Source of the DNA: DAOPZC01 sp035353175
GTDB lineage: Bacteria > Verrucomicrobiota > Kiritimatiellia > RFP12 > UBA1067
Length of the DNA stretch: 11,969 nucleotides
Direction of reading: 5' to 3'
Assembly: GCA_035353175.1 (NCBI GenBank)
Contig: DAOPZC010000096.1
Coordinates: 1-11,969, forward strand
Part shown: positions 1 through 7,700 of the stretch, in pieces
Position numbering within the stretch: position 1 is the first letter of the stretch
Layout of the letters: each line of letters opens with the position of its first letter
Made by a program: the position numbers and the translations under genes
Notes under the pieces: generated by a model
Database searches by the model: none
The model's input: only the letters and a program-made list of their open reading frames with translations
Told to the model about the DNA's origin: nothing

Positions 1-127
1 CCGCGCTTTTGGCCATGTTCATGGTCTGGTCTTCCAGCGACTCGCGCACGCCGCGCCGACGGCCGTCGATGATGGGTCGGATACCGACTTTGGGAAATCC
101 GTTGCTGAGCCAAATCGTGTTGTCCAT
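1..127 (-). CDS. fucI: L-fucose isomerase, N-terminal part (cut by window edge)
   Basis: L-fucose isomerase (EC 5.3.1.25) interconverts L-fucose and L-fuculose in the cytoplasm, the first step of fucose catabolism; family members also act on D-arabinose. Only the first 42 residues lie in the window. After a short variable start (MDNTIWLSNGF) they read PKVGIRPIIDGRR, RGVRESLEDQ, TMNMAKSA, which matches the N-terminus of E. coli FucI as I remember it (PKIGIRPVIDGRR..GVRESLEEQTMNMAKA) with only a few substitutions. The ATG at 127-125 is chosen because AGGAGG (138-133) lies 5 nt upstream; an ATG a few bases further up (132-130) is followed at once by a stop codon. The gene lies downstream of, and on the same strand as, the XylR-like regulator, with its own operator and promoter in between. 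The rest of the gene and any fuculokinase, aldolase or transporter lie beyond the window. Family assignment is firm; activity is inferred. Confidence 0.92.
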   Translation of the reverse strand, partial: MDNTIWLSNGFPKVGIRPIIDGRRRGVRESLEDQTMNMAKSA

Positions 128-132
128 CACAT

Positions 133-138
133 CCTCCT
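133..138 (-). promoter_or_regulatory. Ribosome binding site of fucI
   Basis: On the minus strand AGGAGG occupies 138-133, 5 nt before the ATG at 127. It is a full Shine-Dalgarno match and decides the start of the truncated fucI gene. Confidence 0.8.
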
Positions 139-185
139 AATTAAATGACGGCGATGTGCCGTTGATCGACTGCATCTCATCCAAA

Positions 186-214
186 AGAATAGGCCCGTTG
201 ACCTTGCGCGACAA
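186..214 (-). promoter_or_regulatory. Predicted sigma70-type promoter of fucI
   Basis: On the minus strand TTGTCG (214-209) and TATTCT (191-186) are separated by exactly 17 nt. Each hexamer matches the sigma70 consensus at four of six positions, which suggests a promoter that needs an activator. The -35 starts 4 nt after the end of the tandem operator at 248-219, the placement expected for an AraC-type activator touching RNA polymerase from just upstream of -35. The predicted leader before the fucI ATG is roughly 50 nt. The hexamers alone would be weak evidence; the same operator-to-(-35) gap in front of the repeat-protein operon strengthens the call. Confidence 0.6.
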
Positions 215-218
215 GTGG

Positions 219-248
219 CATTTTATGCAAATGACGGACATTTCGTGC
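219..248 (-). promoter_or_regulatory. 30-bp tandem operator upstream of fucI, probable XylR-like regulator site
   Basis: On the minus strand the 10-mer GCACGAAATG (248-239), a 10-nt spacer TCCGTCATTT and a second 10-mer GCATAAAATG (228-219) form a direct repeat with a 20-bp period, about two helical turns. Such tandem half-sites are typical for AraC/XylR-type regulators, which bind with two subunits on one face of DNA. A near copy, including most of the spacer, occurs at 1471-1500 in front of the repeat-protein operon: 26 of 30 positions agree. Recurrence at the two control regions flanking the regulator gene is the main reason to assign it to that regulator. Confidence 0.75.
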
Positions 249-301
249 AATCCCGGGCGGGGTGGCAGACCTTTCCCGGAGACGTCGCATGGCCGCTCGC
301 C

Positions 302-1426
302 TCACGGGCGCTTGGGGGAGACGGGTTTGCCCCACTTGGACGGGGCCACCCCGTAGCGCTGCTGGAACACGCGGTTAAGGGTTCGGGAGGTATTGAATCC
401 GCAGACCCGCGCGACCTCGTGCAGCGGCATGACTTTTTCGATGATCCTTTTTTGGGCATTTTCCAAGCGGACGTCCAGAATATAGCGATGGGGCGGACCG
501 CGCATCTCCTGCTGGAAGAGGATATAGAGCTGGCGGCGGGATATGCCCGCCGCAGCGGCGATTCCCTCCATGGTCAAGGCCTCGCTGAAGCGGGAATCGA
601 TCACGCTCACGGCCTGTTTCAGGCGCGGGTGAGTGATCGCCAGACACCCCGTCGACAGACGCCGGATCAGCGGCCCCGGCGGCACAACGGTCACCTCCGG
701 CACCGGCTCTCCGCGCATGAGATGGTCCAAGACGGAGGCCGCCTGATAGCCCAGCGCGTGCATATCGGGTGAGATGCTGGTGGTCGGAACCGGCGAAAAC
801 GAACAGAGCGCCTCCAGGTCGCCGACGCCGATGACGGCGACCTCCTCGGGAACCTGCAGGCGCGCCTCCAGGCAGAGCTCCAGCAGAACGGCGGCGTCAT
901 GGTCGTCCCGGCACATGACCCCGATCGGCTTGCGGCAGGCCTTCAGCAGCGCCAGCGTCACGGACGGATGATAGGGGGTGCGTGCCCCCGTCAGATCGGC
1001 GCACGTCATGCCCAGTTCGGCGAGTTGCTGCTGAAACGCCGCTTTGCGCTCCGAACCGGAAGGCGACACGTCGCACGCGAACCACGCGTAATTCTTGTGG
1101 AACAGGTCATACAGATGCCGCGCCGCCAGGCGGGCCATCTGCCGGTTGTCGGGCACGACCATCGGGGCTTTGACCCCCGGCGAGTCGGTGCCCAGAATGA
1201 CCGTGGGTACGGTTTGCGCCTTCTCCCGCACAAACGCGTTGACGGCGGGATCGCGGTGCCCCATGGCGATCATGCCGTGGAACACGCGGTCGCGCGGAAT
1301 CTGATTGGTAAAGAAATGGCGCGTGTCCATCAGCCAGTCGACCTCATGCGCATAGTGGCTGATGCCCTGAAAGATGCGGTAATCGTTCCACGACAACAGA
1401 AAAAAGATCTGTTTCCGGCGTTTCAT
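302..1426 (-). CDS. XylR-like transcriptional regulator (LacI-type sensor + AraC HTH)
   Basis: This 374-residue cytoplasmic regulator resembles E. coli XylR in length and layout. Residues about 5-262 form a periplasmic-binding-protein-like sugar sensor as in LacI regulators: start KQIFFLLSWNDYRIFQGISHYA, a VPDN motif near 91-94, EEVAVIGVGD near 194-203, and LGYQAASVLDHLM followed by PPGPLIRRLST near 225-259. Residues about 268-368 form an AraC-type domain with two helix-turn-helices, near 284-305 (MEGIAAAAGISRRQLYILF) and 334-356 (PLHEVARVCGF...), closing with GVAPSKW. It lacks the N-terminal HTH of classical LacI proteins, as expected for this family. Position directly before fucI suggests L-fucose or a related sugar as effector. 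Its start is supported by homology rather than by the ribosome binding site, which is weak. The tandem operator at 1471-1500 lies 44 nt before its ATG, so autoregulation is plausible. I found no convincing -35/-10 pair for it. Confidence 0.9.
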   Translation of the reverse strand: MKRRKQIFFLLSWNDYRIFQGISHYAHEVDWLMDTRHFFTNQIPRDRVFHGMIAMGHRDPAVNAFVREKAQTVPTVILGTDSPGVKAPMVVPDNRQMARLAARHLYDLFHKNYAWFACDVSPSGSERKAAFQQQLAELGMTCADLTGARTPYHPSVTLALLKACRKPIGVMCRDDHDAAVLLELCLEARLQVPEEVAVIGVGDLEALCSFSPVPTTSISPDMHALGYQAASVLDHLMRGEPVPEVTVVPPGPLIRRLSTGCLAITHPRLKQAVSVIDSRFSEALTMEGIAAAAGISRRQLYILFQQEMRGPPHRYILDVRLENAQKRIIEKVMPLHEVARVCGFNTSRTLNRVFQQRYGVAPSKWGKPVSPKRP

Positions 1427-1470
1427 GCTTTAACGCTATCATATCTATCGGCTGCCAACACCTCCGAAAT

Positions 1471-1500
1471 GCATGAAATGTCCGACTTTTGCATGAAATG
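1471..1500 (+). promoter_or_regulatory. 30-bp tandem operator in the divergent control region
   Basis: GCATGAAATG occurs twice, at 1471-1480 and 1491-1500, with the 10-nt spacer TCCGACTTTT, giving a perfect direct repeat of 20-bp period. It matches the operator before fucI at 26 of 30 positions, spacer included. Its orientation relative to the plus-strand repeat-protein operon is the same as that of the other copy relative to fucI. This predicts activation of the plus-strand operon, and possibly repression or autoregulation of the regulator gene transcribed the other way. Confidence 0.8.
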
Positions 1501-1504
1501 ACTA

Positions 1505-1534
1505 TTGAGGCGATATCGGCAATACCCCTATCAT
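1505..1534 (+). promoter_or_regulatory. Predicted promoter of the repeat-protein operon
   Basis: TTGAGG (1505-1510, four of six consensus positions) and TATCAT (1529-1534, five of six) are separated by 18 nt. The -35 begins 4 nt after the operator that ends at 1500, the same gap as before fucI. Transcription would start near 1541 and leave a leader of roughly 65-100 nt depending on the start codon. The parallel geometry at two sites is the main support. Confidence 0.6.
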
Positions 1535-1589
1535 GGTTACGGTTGAATGGGGATTTGCGCGGTAGTGGTGCGAGAAGATGGCTAATTAC

Positions 1590-1594
1590 GGAGG
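1590..1594 (+). promoter_or_regulatory. Candidate ribosome binding site of the first repeat-protein gene
   Basis: GGAGG at 1590-1594 lies 10 nt before the ATG at 1605, a strong match at slightly long spacing. A competing site, AGAGG at 1634-1638, lies 5 nt before an in-frame ATG at 1644. Both starts keep the signal peptide; the sequence does not settle which is used. Confidence 0.45.
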
Positions 1595-1604
1595 CTCGGG
1601 CGAG

Positions 1605-4600
1605 ATGAAGCTCAACAACCCGACAGGTTTGAAAGAGGTTAAGATGATCACCGATCGATGCGCAGTGACCGTGATGAGCATTTTCGTCCTGACGATGTCG
1701 CCGGTGTCTGCACAGACGTTTCTTTGGGACGGCGGCAGCAGCGTCGACAACAACTGGGGCTCGGCGGAAAACTGGAATCCCGACGGCGCGCCGGTCAGCG
1801 CGAGCGACACCCATCTGCAGTTCGATGGCAACACCCGCATGCAGCCGGTGCAGGACATCGCGGCGCCCTTTGTGTTGAACCGGCTGGATTTCCTGGGCGG
1901 CGCCACCTACGCGGCGGCCATCACCATCGGCGGCGGGCAGCTCCAGTTCGTGACGAACGGCGTCACACATCCGCGCCTCTACCTGCAGCGCAATGCCACC
2001 TGCGTCATCACCAACGCGGTCGATATTCCGGACGGGACTACGCTCTTCGCCGAGATCGGCACGTACAGCGTGGAGCTGCGCGGACCGGTCACGGGCGGCG
2101 GCGCGATCGACAAGCTGTCCCAAGACGGCGGCCTCACCCTGAACAGCGGCGCCAACAGCTTCTCGGGCGGTCTGACCGTCCGCGCCAGGGACAAGGACTG
2201 GTGCAAGGTCAACATCAACGCCAGCAACGCGATGGGGACAGGCCCCGTATCCCTTTACGGCGGCACGCTCGCCACCACCTTTAAAGATCCCGGCGGCCTG
2301 ATCTTCTACAACACGACCACCCACACCAACCCCATCTTCCTGTTCCTGGACTCGCCGATCTTCGTGGGCATGACCAACAACGCGACGACCGCCGTGACGC
2401 TGAACGGCCCGGTCTCGCTGGGCACCAACACGCTCCACCTGCGCGGCGGCGGCAGCGGAACGGTCAACGGCGTCATCTCGGGAACCGGCGCCAGCGCTCT
2501 CCTGAAGTCCGACCCCGCGACCTGGACGCTGTCGGGCGCCAACACCTTCACGGGCCGCGTCACCGTCGGCGGCGGCGTGCTGAAGCTCGGCGCCGCGGCC
2601 GCGCTGGACCCGGCCGTGCCGCTCGCGGTCACGGGCGGTTTCCTGGACCTGAACGGACTCACGGTCACCAACAGCGGCCTCGCGCTGAGCGGCGGCGCGG
2701 CCAGCAACGGCACCCTGTACGCGACCTCCACGAGCGTCGTGAGCGGCGGCGCGCTGACCGCGACGCTGAGCGGGCCGGCCGGGCTGACCAAGAGCGGGTC
2801 AGGCTCCTTTGTGATGTCGACGCCCGCCGCGTATGAAGGCCCCACGACCGTCGCCGCCGGCACCCTGCAGCTCGCCCGTCGCGCGGCGCTGTACGGCGGC
2901 GAAACCGCCCTGTGGTCCGAGGCCAACCTCATCGTCAACAGCGGCGCCACCCTCGCCCTCAATGTGGGCGGCGCAGGCGAGTTCACGGCGGCCGACCTCG
3001 ACGTGCTGAATCCTTTAGGCTCGGCCACCGGCGGCTTCAAGAGCGGCTCCGTCTGGGCCTTCGACACCTCGTTCGCCGCGGACGGCGCCTTCGCATACGA
3101 CGGCGTGCTCGAAAATCCCGCCGGCAACGTGCGCGGACTGACCAAGCAGGGCGCGGGCACGCTCGCGCTCGGCGGACTCAATACCTACACCGGCCCCACG
3201 CGCCTCAACGCCGGCGTGCTCAGCGTGTCGAGCATCACCAACGCCGGCTTCGCCAGCGGCCTCGGCCAGTCCGGCGCGCACCGCGACAACCTCGTCTTCG
3301 CGGGCGGCGCGCTGCGCTACACCGGGCCCAGCACCCGCACCGACCGCGGCTTCAAATACGCGGTTTCCAACGATTTCTACAGCTTCGACGTGGCGCAGCC
3401 CGGTACGACGCTGACCTTCGGCTCGCTCTCCAACGCGGTCTTCGACGGTAACAATACCACGATCATGAAGACCGGTCCCGGCAAGCTGGTGTTCGGCAAG
3501 GGCCTCGGAGCAACCTACAACTTCCCGGTCAAGGCGATCCACATCTTGGAAGGGAGTTTCCTGACGGAGGCAGGCAACGTCGTCCAGCACAACCTGCACA
3601 GCTTGGCCAGACAAGGGCCGGCGCTCGTCTTGGGCGACGGCGCGGAGATGGGCTTCAACAACCCGGTGGAGAACTACGTCAACGGCGATGAGATGATGAT
3701 CCAGTACATCGGCACCCAGACCTGCGCGCGCGTCACGGCGGGCTCGTGGCTGCTCTGCGGCCCGACCACCAACGCGGCGGGCATCCGGTTGTACAACACG
3801 CACGTCTTCGACGTCAACGACGGTGCCGACGCCGTGGATCTCGACCTCCGAGGCGCCCTTGGCATTTACCCGTCCATTGCCAACAGCCACCTGCGCAAGA
3901 CCGGGGCTGGCACCCTGCGGCTCGCCAGCAACACGAGCACCTACCGCGGAACGACGGTCATCCGCAGCGGCCGCCTGCTCGCGGCCGCGAGCGTGCCCAA
4001 GGGCGGCAACAGCGTGCTCGGCGCCTGCACCGACGACGTGCTCATTGGCGACGCCGGCACGCAGCCGGCCGACACCCCGGCCTTCATGTTCGAGGGTCCG
4101 GCCAACAGCACCTTCACCTTCGCGCGCGGCATCGTCACCTTCCCGACCGGCGGCGCCTCCGCGATCGGCAGCGTCTCCAACGTCAACTGCACCTTCAGCG
4201 GGCCGATCACCGCGAGCAACACGCTGCAGCTGGTCTCGGTCGCGAGCGGCACCAACGCGCTCTTCGTGACCGGCGGCATCGCGGGCCCCGGCGGCGCGGC
4301 GCTGGCCGGGACCGGCACGGTGTGGTTCGTCGCGGCGAACAGCTACACCGGCGCGACGACCCTCGCGGCGGGCACGCTGCGGCTCTCCGCCTCCGAGCGC
4401 GTCGACGACGCCAGCCCGCTGCGCCTCGTCAACGGCACGCTGCTGCTGAACGGCCTCTCCGAGACCGCCGGCAGCCTGGACGTGGACGGCGCGGCCGTCA
4501 TCGATTTCGGCGGCGGCGCCTCCACCCTGCGGCTGGCCGACAGCGCCGCGGAGACGTGGGGCGGCACCGTGCTGCTGCGCAACTGGACGTCGGGCGCCGA

Positions 4601-4742
4601 CCACCTCTACGTCGGCACCTCCGCCACGCTCAGCGAGGCGCAGCTCGCCAAGATCCTTTCGCCGAGCGGCCAACAAGCCGCCCAGCGCGCCGACGGCGAG
4701 GTGGTCCTCCTGCCGCTGGGCACGCTGATCACGGTTCGGTAA
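1605..4742 (+). CDS. Exported autotransporter-associated beta-strand repeat protein, paralogue 1
   Basis: A large exported protein (1045 residues from 1605, or 1032 from 1644) predicted to fold mostly into parallel beta-helix or solenoid. The signal peptide has a hydrophobic core CAVTVMSIFVLTM and likely cleavage after SPVSA. I prefer the 1605 ATG because it has GGAGG upstream and adds lysines to the n-region, but 1644 (AGAGG, 5 nt) is nearly as good. The mature protein opens with LWDGG..VDNNW..AENW, then carries beta-strand repeats of the type LTK.G.GTL.L.G.NTY.G.T...G.L, near nt 2499, 2781, 3138, 3460, 3890 and 4300. The C-terminus has LSEAQLAKI..., then DGEVVLLP and a short tail LGTLITVR. 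There is no ~270-residue outer-membrane barrel, PEP-CTERM motif or T9SS tail. The N-terminal third resembles paralogue 2; roughly the last 640 residues resemble paralogue 3. First gene of a likely operon, behind the tandem operator. Adhesin, polysaccharide-binding scaffold or surface-layer roles are possible; none is shown by sequence. Confidence 0.88.
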   Translation: MKLNNPTGLKEVKMITDRCAVTVMSIFVLTMSPVSAQTFLWDGGSSVDNNWGSAENWNPDGAPVSASDTHLQFDGNTRMQPVQDIAAPFVLNRLDFLGGATYAAAITIGGGQLQFVTNGVTHPRLYLQRNATCVITNAVDIPDGTTLFAEIGTYSVELRGPVTGGGAIDKLSQDGGLTLNSGANSFSGGLTVRARDKDWCKVNINASNAMGTGPVSLYGGTLATTFKDPGGLIFYNTTTHTNPIFLFLDSPIFVGMTNNATTAVTLNGPVSLGTNTLHLRGGGSGTVNGVISGTGASALLKSDPATWTLSGANTFTGRVTVGGGVLKLGAAAALDPAVPLAVTGGFLDLNGLTVTNSGLALSGGAASNGTLYATSTSVVSGGALTATLSGPAGLTKSGSGSFVMSTPAAYEGPTTVAAGTLQLARRAALYGGETALWSEANLIVNSGATLALNVGGAGEFTAADLDVLNPLGSATGGFKSGSVWAFDTSFAADGAFAYDGVLENPAGNVRGLTKQGAGTLALGGLNTYTGPTRLNAGVLSVSSITNAGFASGLGQSGAHRDNLVFAGGALRYTGPSTRTDRGFKYAVSNDFYSFDVAQPGTTLTFGSLSNAVFDGNNTTIMKTGPGKLVFGKGLGATYNFPVKAIHILEGSFLTEAGNVVQHNLHSLARQGPALVLGDGAEMGFNNPVENYVNGDEMMIQYIGTQTCARVTAGSWLLCGPTTNAAGIRLYNTHVFDVNDGADAVDLDLRGALGIYPSIANSHLRKTGAGTLRLASNTSTYRGTTVIRSGRLLAAASVPKGGNSVLGACTDDVLIGDAGTQPADTPAFMFEGPANSTFTFARGIVTFPTGGASAIGSVSNVNCTFSGPITASNTLQLVSVASGTNALFVTGGIAGPGGAALAGTGTVWFVAANSYTGATTLAAGTLRLSASERVDDASPLRLVNGTLLLNGLSETAGSLDVDGAAVIDFGGGASTLRLADSAAETWGGTVLLRNWTSGADHLYVGTSATLSEAQLAKILSPSGQQAAQRADGEVVLLPLGTLITVR
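1995..2066 (+). repeat. 72-nt segment identical in paralogues 1 and 2 (copy 1)
   Basis: This stretch is identical base for base to 5122-5193, in the same frame of the second gene. It encodes ATCVITNAVDIPDGTTLFAEIGTY in pieces common to both proteins. It lies in a longer diverged homologous block covering the N-terminal parts of both genes. Identity at third positions suggests recent duplication or gene conversion. Confidence 0.85.
4269..4504 (+). repeat. 236-nt perfect repeat shared by paralogues 1 and 3 (copy 1)
   Basis: By eye this stretch is identical to 10884-11119, including all third codon positions. It sits at the right end of a 449-nt block (4056-4504 versus 10671-11119) that aligns without gaps and has only scattered differences in its first half. 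Identity ends just before the sequences encoding the divergent C-terminal ends. Confidence 0.9.
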
Positions 4743-4748
4743 CCCCAT

Positions 4749-4764
4749 GCCCGGCACACCGGGC
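4749..4764 (+). other. Small perfect hairpin between paralogues 1 and 2
   Basis: GCCCGG (4749-4754), loop CACA and CCGGGC (4759-4764) form a perfect 6-bp GC stem 7 nt after the stop codon of the first gene. No T-run follows, so it is not a typical intrinsic terminator; it might protect a 3' end or reduce read-through. It lies upstream of the preferred start of the next gene. Confidence 0.35.
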
Positions 4765-4782
4765 GAGCACTGTGAGACAAAT

Positions 4783-7700
4783 ATGAAACAGACCGCATGT
4801 GTCATGGGCTGTATGCTCCTGACGTCCGTCGCCTGCGCGACAACCAATACGTGGGATGGCGGCAGCACCGTCGACAGCAACTGGAGTTCGGCGGAAAACT
4901 GGAGTCCCGACGGCGCGCCGGTCAGCGCGAGCGACACCTATTTGAAATTTGACGGGGGCGCTCGCCTGCAGCCGGTGCAGAACATCGCGGCGCCCTTTCT
5001 GTTGAACCGGCTGGATTTCCTGGGCGGAGCCACTTACACGACGGCCTTCACCATCGGCGGCGGGCAGCTCCAGTTCGTGACGAACGGCGTGACGCACCCG
5101 CGCATCTACCTCAACCGCAACGCCACCTGCGTCATCACCAACGCGGTCGATATTCCGGACGGGACTACGCTCTTCGCCGAGATCGGCACGTACGGTGTGG
5201 AACTGCGCGGTCCGGTCACGGGCGGCGGCGGGATCGACAAGCAGTCGAATGCGGGCGGCCTTTCGCTCAACAGCAGCGCCAACACCTTCTCGGGCGGGCT
5301 CATCGTCAGGGCCAACAACGGCGACTGGGCCAAGGTCAACATCAATGCCAGCCAGGCGATGGGCACGGGGCCGGTGAGCCTGTACGGCGGGTCGCTGGCC
5401 ACCAACCTCGTCAACCCCGGCGGACTGAATTTCTACAACACCACGACGCATACCAACCCCATCAGCCTTTTCGCGACCTCGCCGATCTTCGCGGCGATGC
5501 CGAACGGCAACAACGCGAACGTGACGCTCAACGGCAACATCGACCTCAACACCTACACGCTGCATCTGCGCGGCGGCGGTGCCGGCACGATCGGCGGCGT
5601 GATCGCGGAGGGCGCCGCAACCGCGCTTATCAAGTCGGATGCGGGCTCCTGGACCTTGAACGCCGCAAACTCTTTCCAAGGTCGCATCGTGCTCCTCAAC
5701 GGGACGCTGAGGTTCGGCGCGGGCGGCTCGCTCGCACCGGAAGTGGCCCTGGCATTCGCCTGCACCACGGGATGGTCTTTCGCCAACCATGCGACGTTTG
5801 ATCTGAACGGCCGCAACCAAACCGTCAGCCAGCTTTCCGGCACCCCTTCGCACGCATTCTATACCAACATCCTCACGAGCGCGACGGCGGCGACGTTGAC
5901 GGTCGACCAGGCCGCCGGCACGCTCTTCAACGGACGGCTGACCGGGGCGCTCGGATTGGTCAAAGCCGGGGCCGGCACCCTGACGCTCAGCAACTACCTC
6001 AGCGACACCATCGGGCCTGTCACCGTGAGCAACGGCACGCTGGCGCTGGCCTCGGGCGCCTCCTTGGGCAACGCCACGAATGTGACGGTATCGGGAGGCG
6101 CGCTCGCGCTGCAGACCGCCGCAGCCCTCGCCGACCACGCCACGCTGCGCATCGACGACGGCGCGACGGTGTCGCTCGCCGGCGGCGTCACCGAAACGGT
6201 CGGCTACCTGATCCTGAACGGCGTGCCGCAGCCGCGCGGGTATTACGGCTCGCCTGACAGCGCCGGAGCCATGTTCGTCGACGACGCACACTTCGACGGC
6301 ACAGGGCTCCTGTACGTGTCAAACAATCCGCCTCTCACGCCGACGGCCGTCACGTGGGATGCGGGCGGCGAAAACCTGCTGCTGAGCACCGCCGACAACT
6401 GGGTCGGAAACGCTGTCCCCGCCTTCGACGGCTCCAACCGCGCCGTCTTCGCAGAGGGGGGCGCCACGGCGACCGTCGACGTGGCGGCCACGTTCTATGG
6501 CATGACCTTCAATCGCGACGGGGCCTTCACGCTGGGGGCCGGCTCCGGCGTGATCTCCAATGCGGCGGGCGGGCTCTTCGCTTCGGCTCCGAATACGACG
6601 CCGCGGACCTATACGATTCTTGAGGACCTCGTGCTGACCGATCATCAGACGTGGTTCGTCGGGACGAACACGCCGGGCGTGACGGCCCTGAGCGTGCGCG
6701 GCGTGATCGACGACGGCTTGCTGCCCTGCAACATTCTCAAAAGCGGGTTCGGCGCGCTGACGCTGAGCGCCAGCAACACCTTCGACGGGAGCTTCACCGT
6801 CAACGAAGGCGACCTGACGATCAGCCACGCGCAGGCGCTGGGCAGCACAAACGGGAGCACCGTGATCAACGGCAGCATGGGCGGACGACTCTTCCTCAAC
6901 GGCAACATGACGATCACCGAGCCGCTGATCCTCAACGGCGAAAGGAACAACGCCGGCACGCTCTACGTCGTGAGCGGCAGCAATGTCTTGAGCGGTGCCC
7001 TCGTTTGCTCGAACCAGGTCCGCTTCAACAACAATGGCAACCCCTTGGTCGTGTCGGGGGGCGTGACGGCCGACAACAACGGGCTGTTCGTCATCAACGC
7101 CGGCGCGACCGTCACGTTCACGGACAAGCCGCTCAATCTGGGGACGCGCACGTTCTGGGCCGATTCCGGCGGGACCACGGTGCTGGCCGTGCCCGGCAAC
7201 ACGTGGGGCGACACCATGCTCGCGGGAGGCACCCTCCGATGTGAAGTGCCCAACGCGCTTCCGCCGTCATCGATGCTCCGCCTCGGCGTCTGGTACTCGC
7301 CCAGCGGCACGCTGGATCTTCGGGGCAACGACCAGACGGTGGGTAAGTTCTATCTCGAAACGTCCGTGTCCGCCTCGCGGACGGTGACCAGCGCGACACC
7401 CGCTTGCCTGACCGTGAACCAGAACGACAATACGTTGATCGACGCGCGGTTCACCGGCGCGGTGAGTCTGCTCAAAGCCGGCTCGGGAACGCTCACGCTG
7501 ACCAACGCGTTCACCTCGACGACCGGCAGCTTCACCGTCACGAACGGCACGCTGGCGGTCACGCGCGACGGCACGTTCGGCCCCAACAGCACCAACCTCT
7601 TCGTCCTCGGCGCCGGCACGCTCGCGCTCTCCAACTCGGTCGCGATCGCCGACACCGCCACCGTGTGGATGCCGCCGGCCGGCGTCAGCACCGCCAAGAT

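Noticed and set aside
252..284. CCGGG...CCCGG inverted repeat after the regulator gene as a terminator
   Set aside because: Only a 5-bp stem with a long loop and no T-run; too weak to report as a terminator.
215..772. Plus-strand frames opposite the regulator (215-772 and 899-1501)
   Set aside because: They overlap a clear XylR-like gene on the other strand and show no family features.
1419..1428. A further GCATGAAACG sequence on the minus strand, one base different from the operator half-site
   Set aside because: It overlaps the regulator start codon (ATG AAA is common at gene starts), and no partner half-site lies 20 bp to either side, so chance is likely.
1438..1443. TATGAT on the minus strand as a -10 for the regulator
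   Set aside because: No acceptable -35 at 16-18 nt, and the implied leader would be only a few nucleotides; not called.
1473..1496. Tiny open frame ATG AAA TGT ... TGA inside the divergent operator
   Set aside because: It lies upstream of the predicted promoter for the plus-strand operon and simply reflects the ATG within the GCATGAAATG half-sites.
3746..4786. Plus-strand open frame of 346 codons in another phase of gene 1, and its counterpart at 10340-11317
   Set aside because: Arg/His/Gln-rich shadow frames of repeat genes; no signal peptide or recognisable domain.
3015..4937. Long minus-strand open frame (640 codons) opposite gene 1, with similar ones at 4729-6291 and 9663-11303
   Set aside because: They lie antisense to well-supported repeat proteins, have Arg/Ala/Gly/Val-rich composition without domains, and resemble each other only because the sense genes are paralogues. 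High third-position GC explains the absence of stops.
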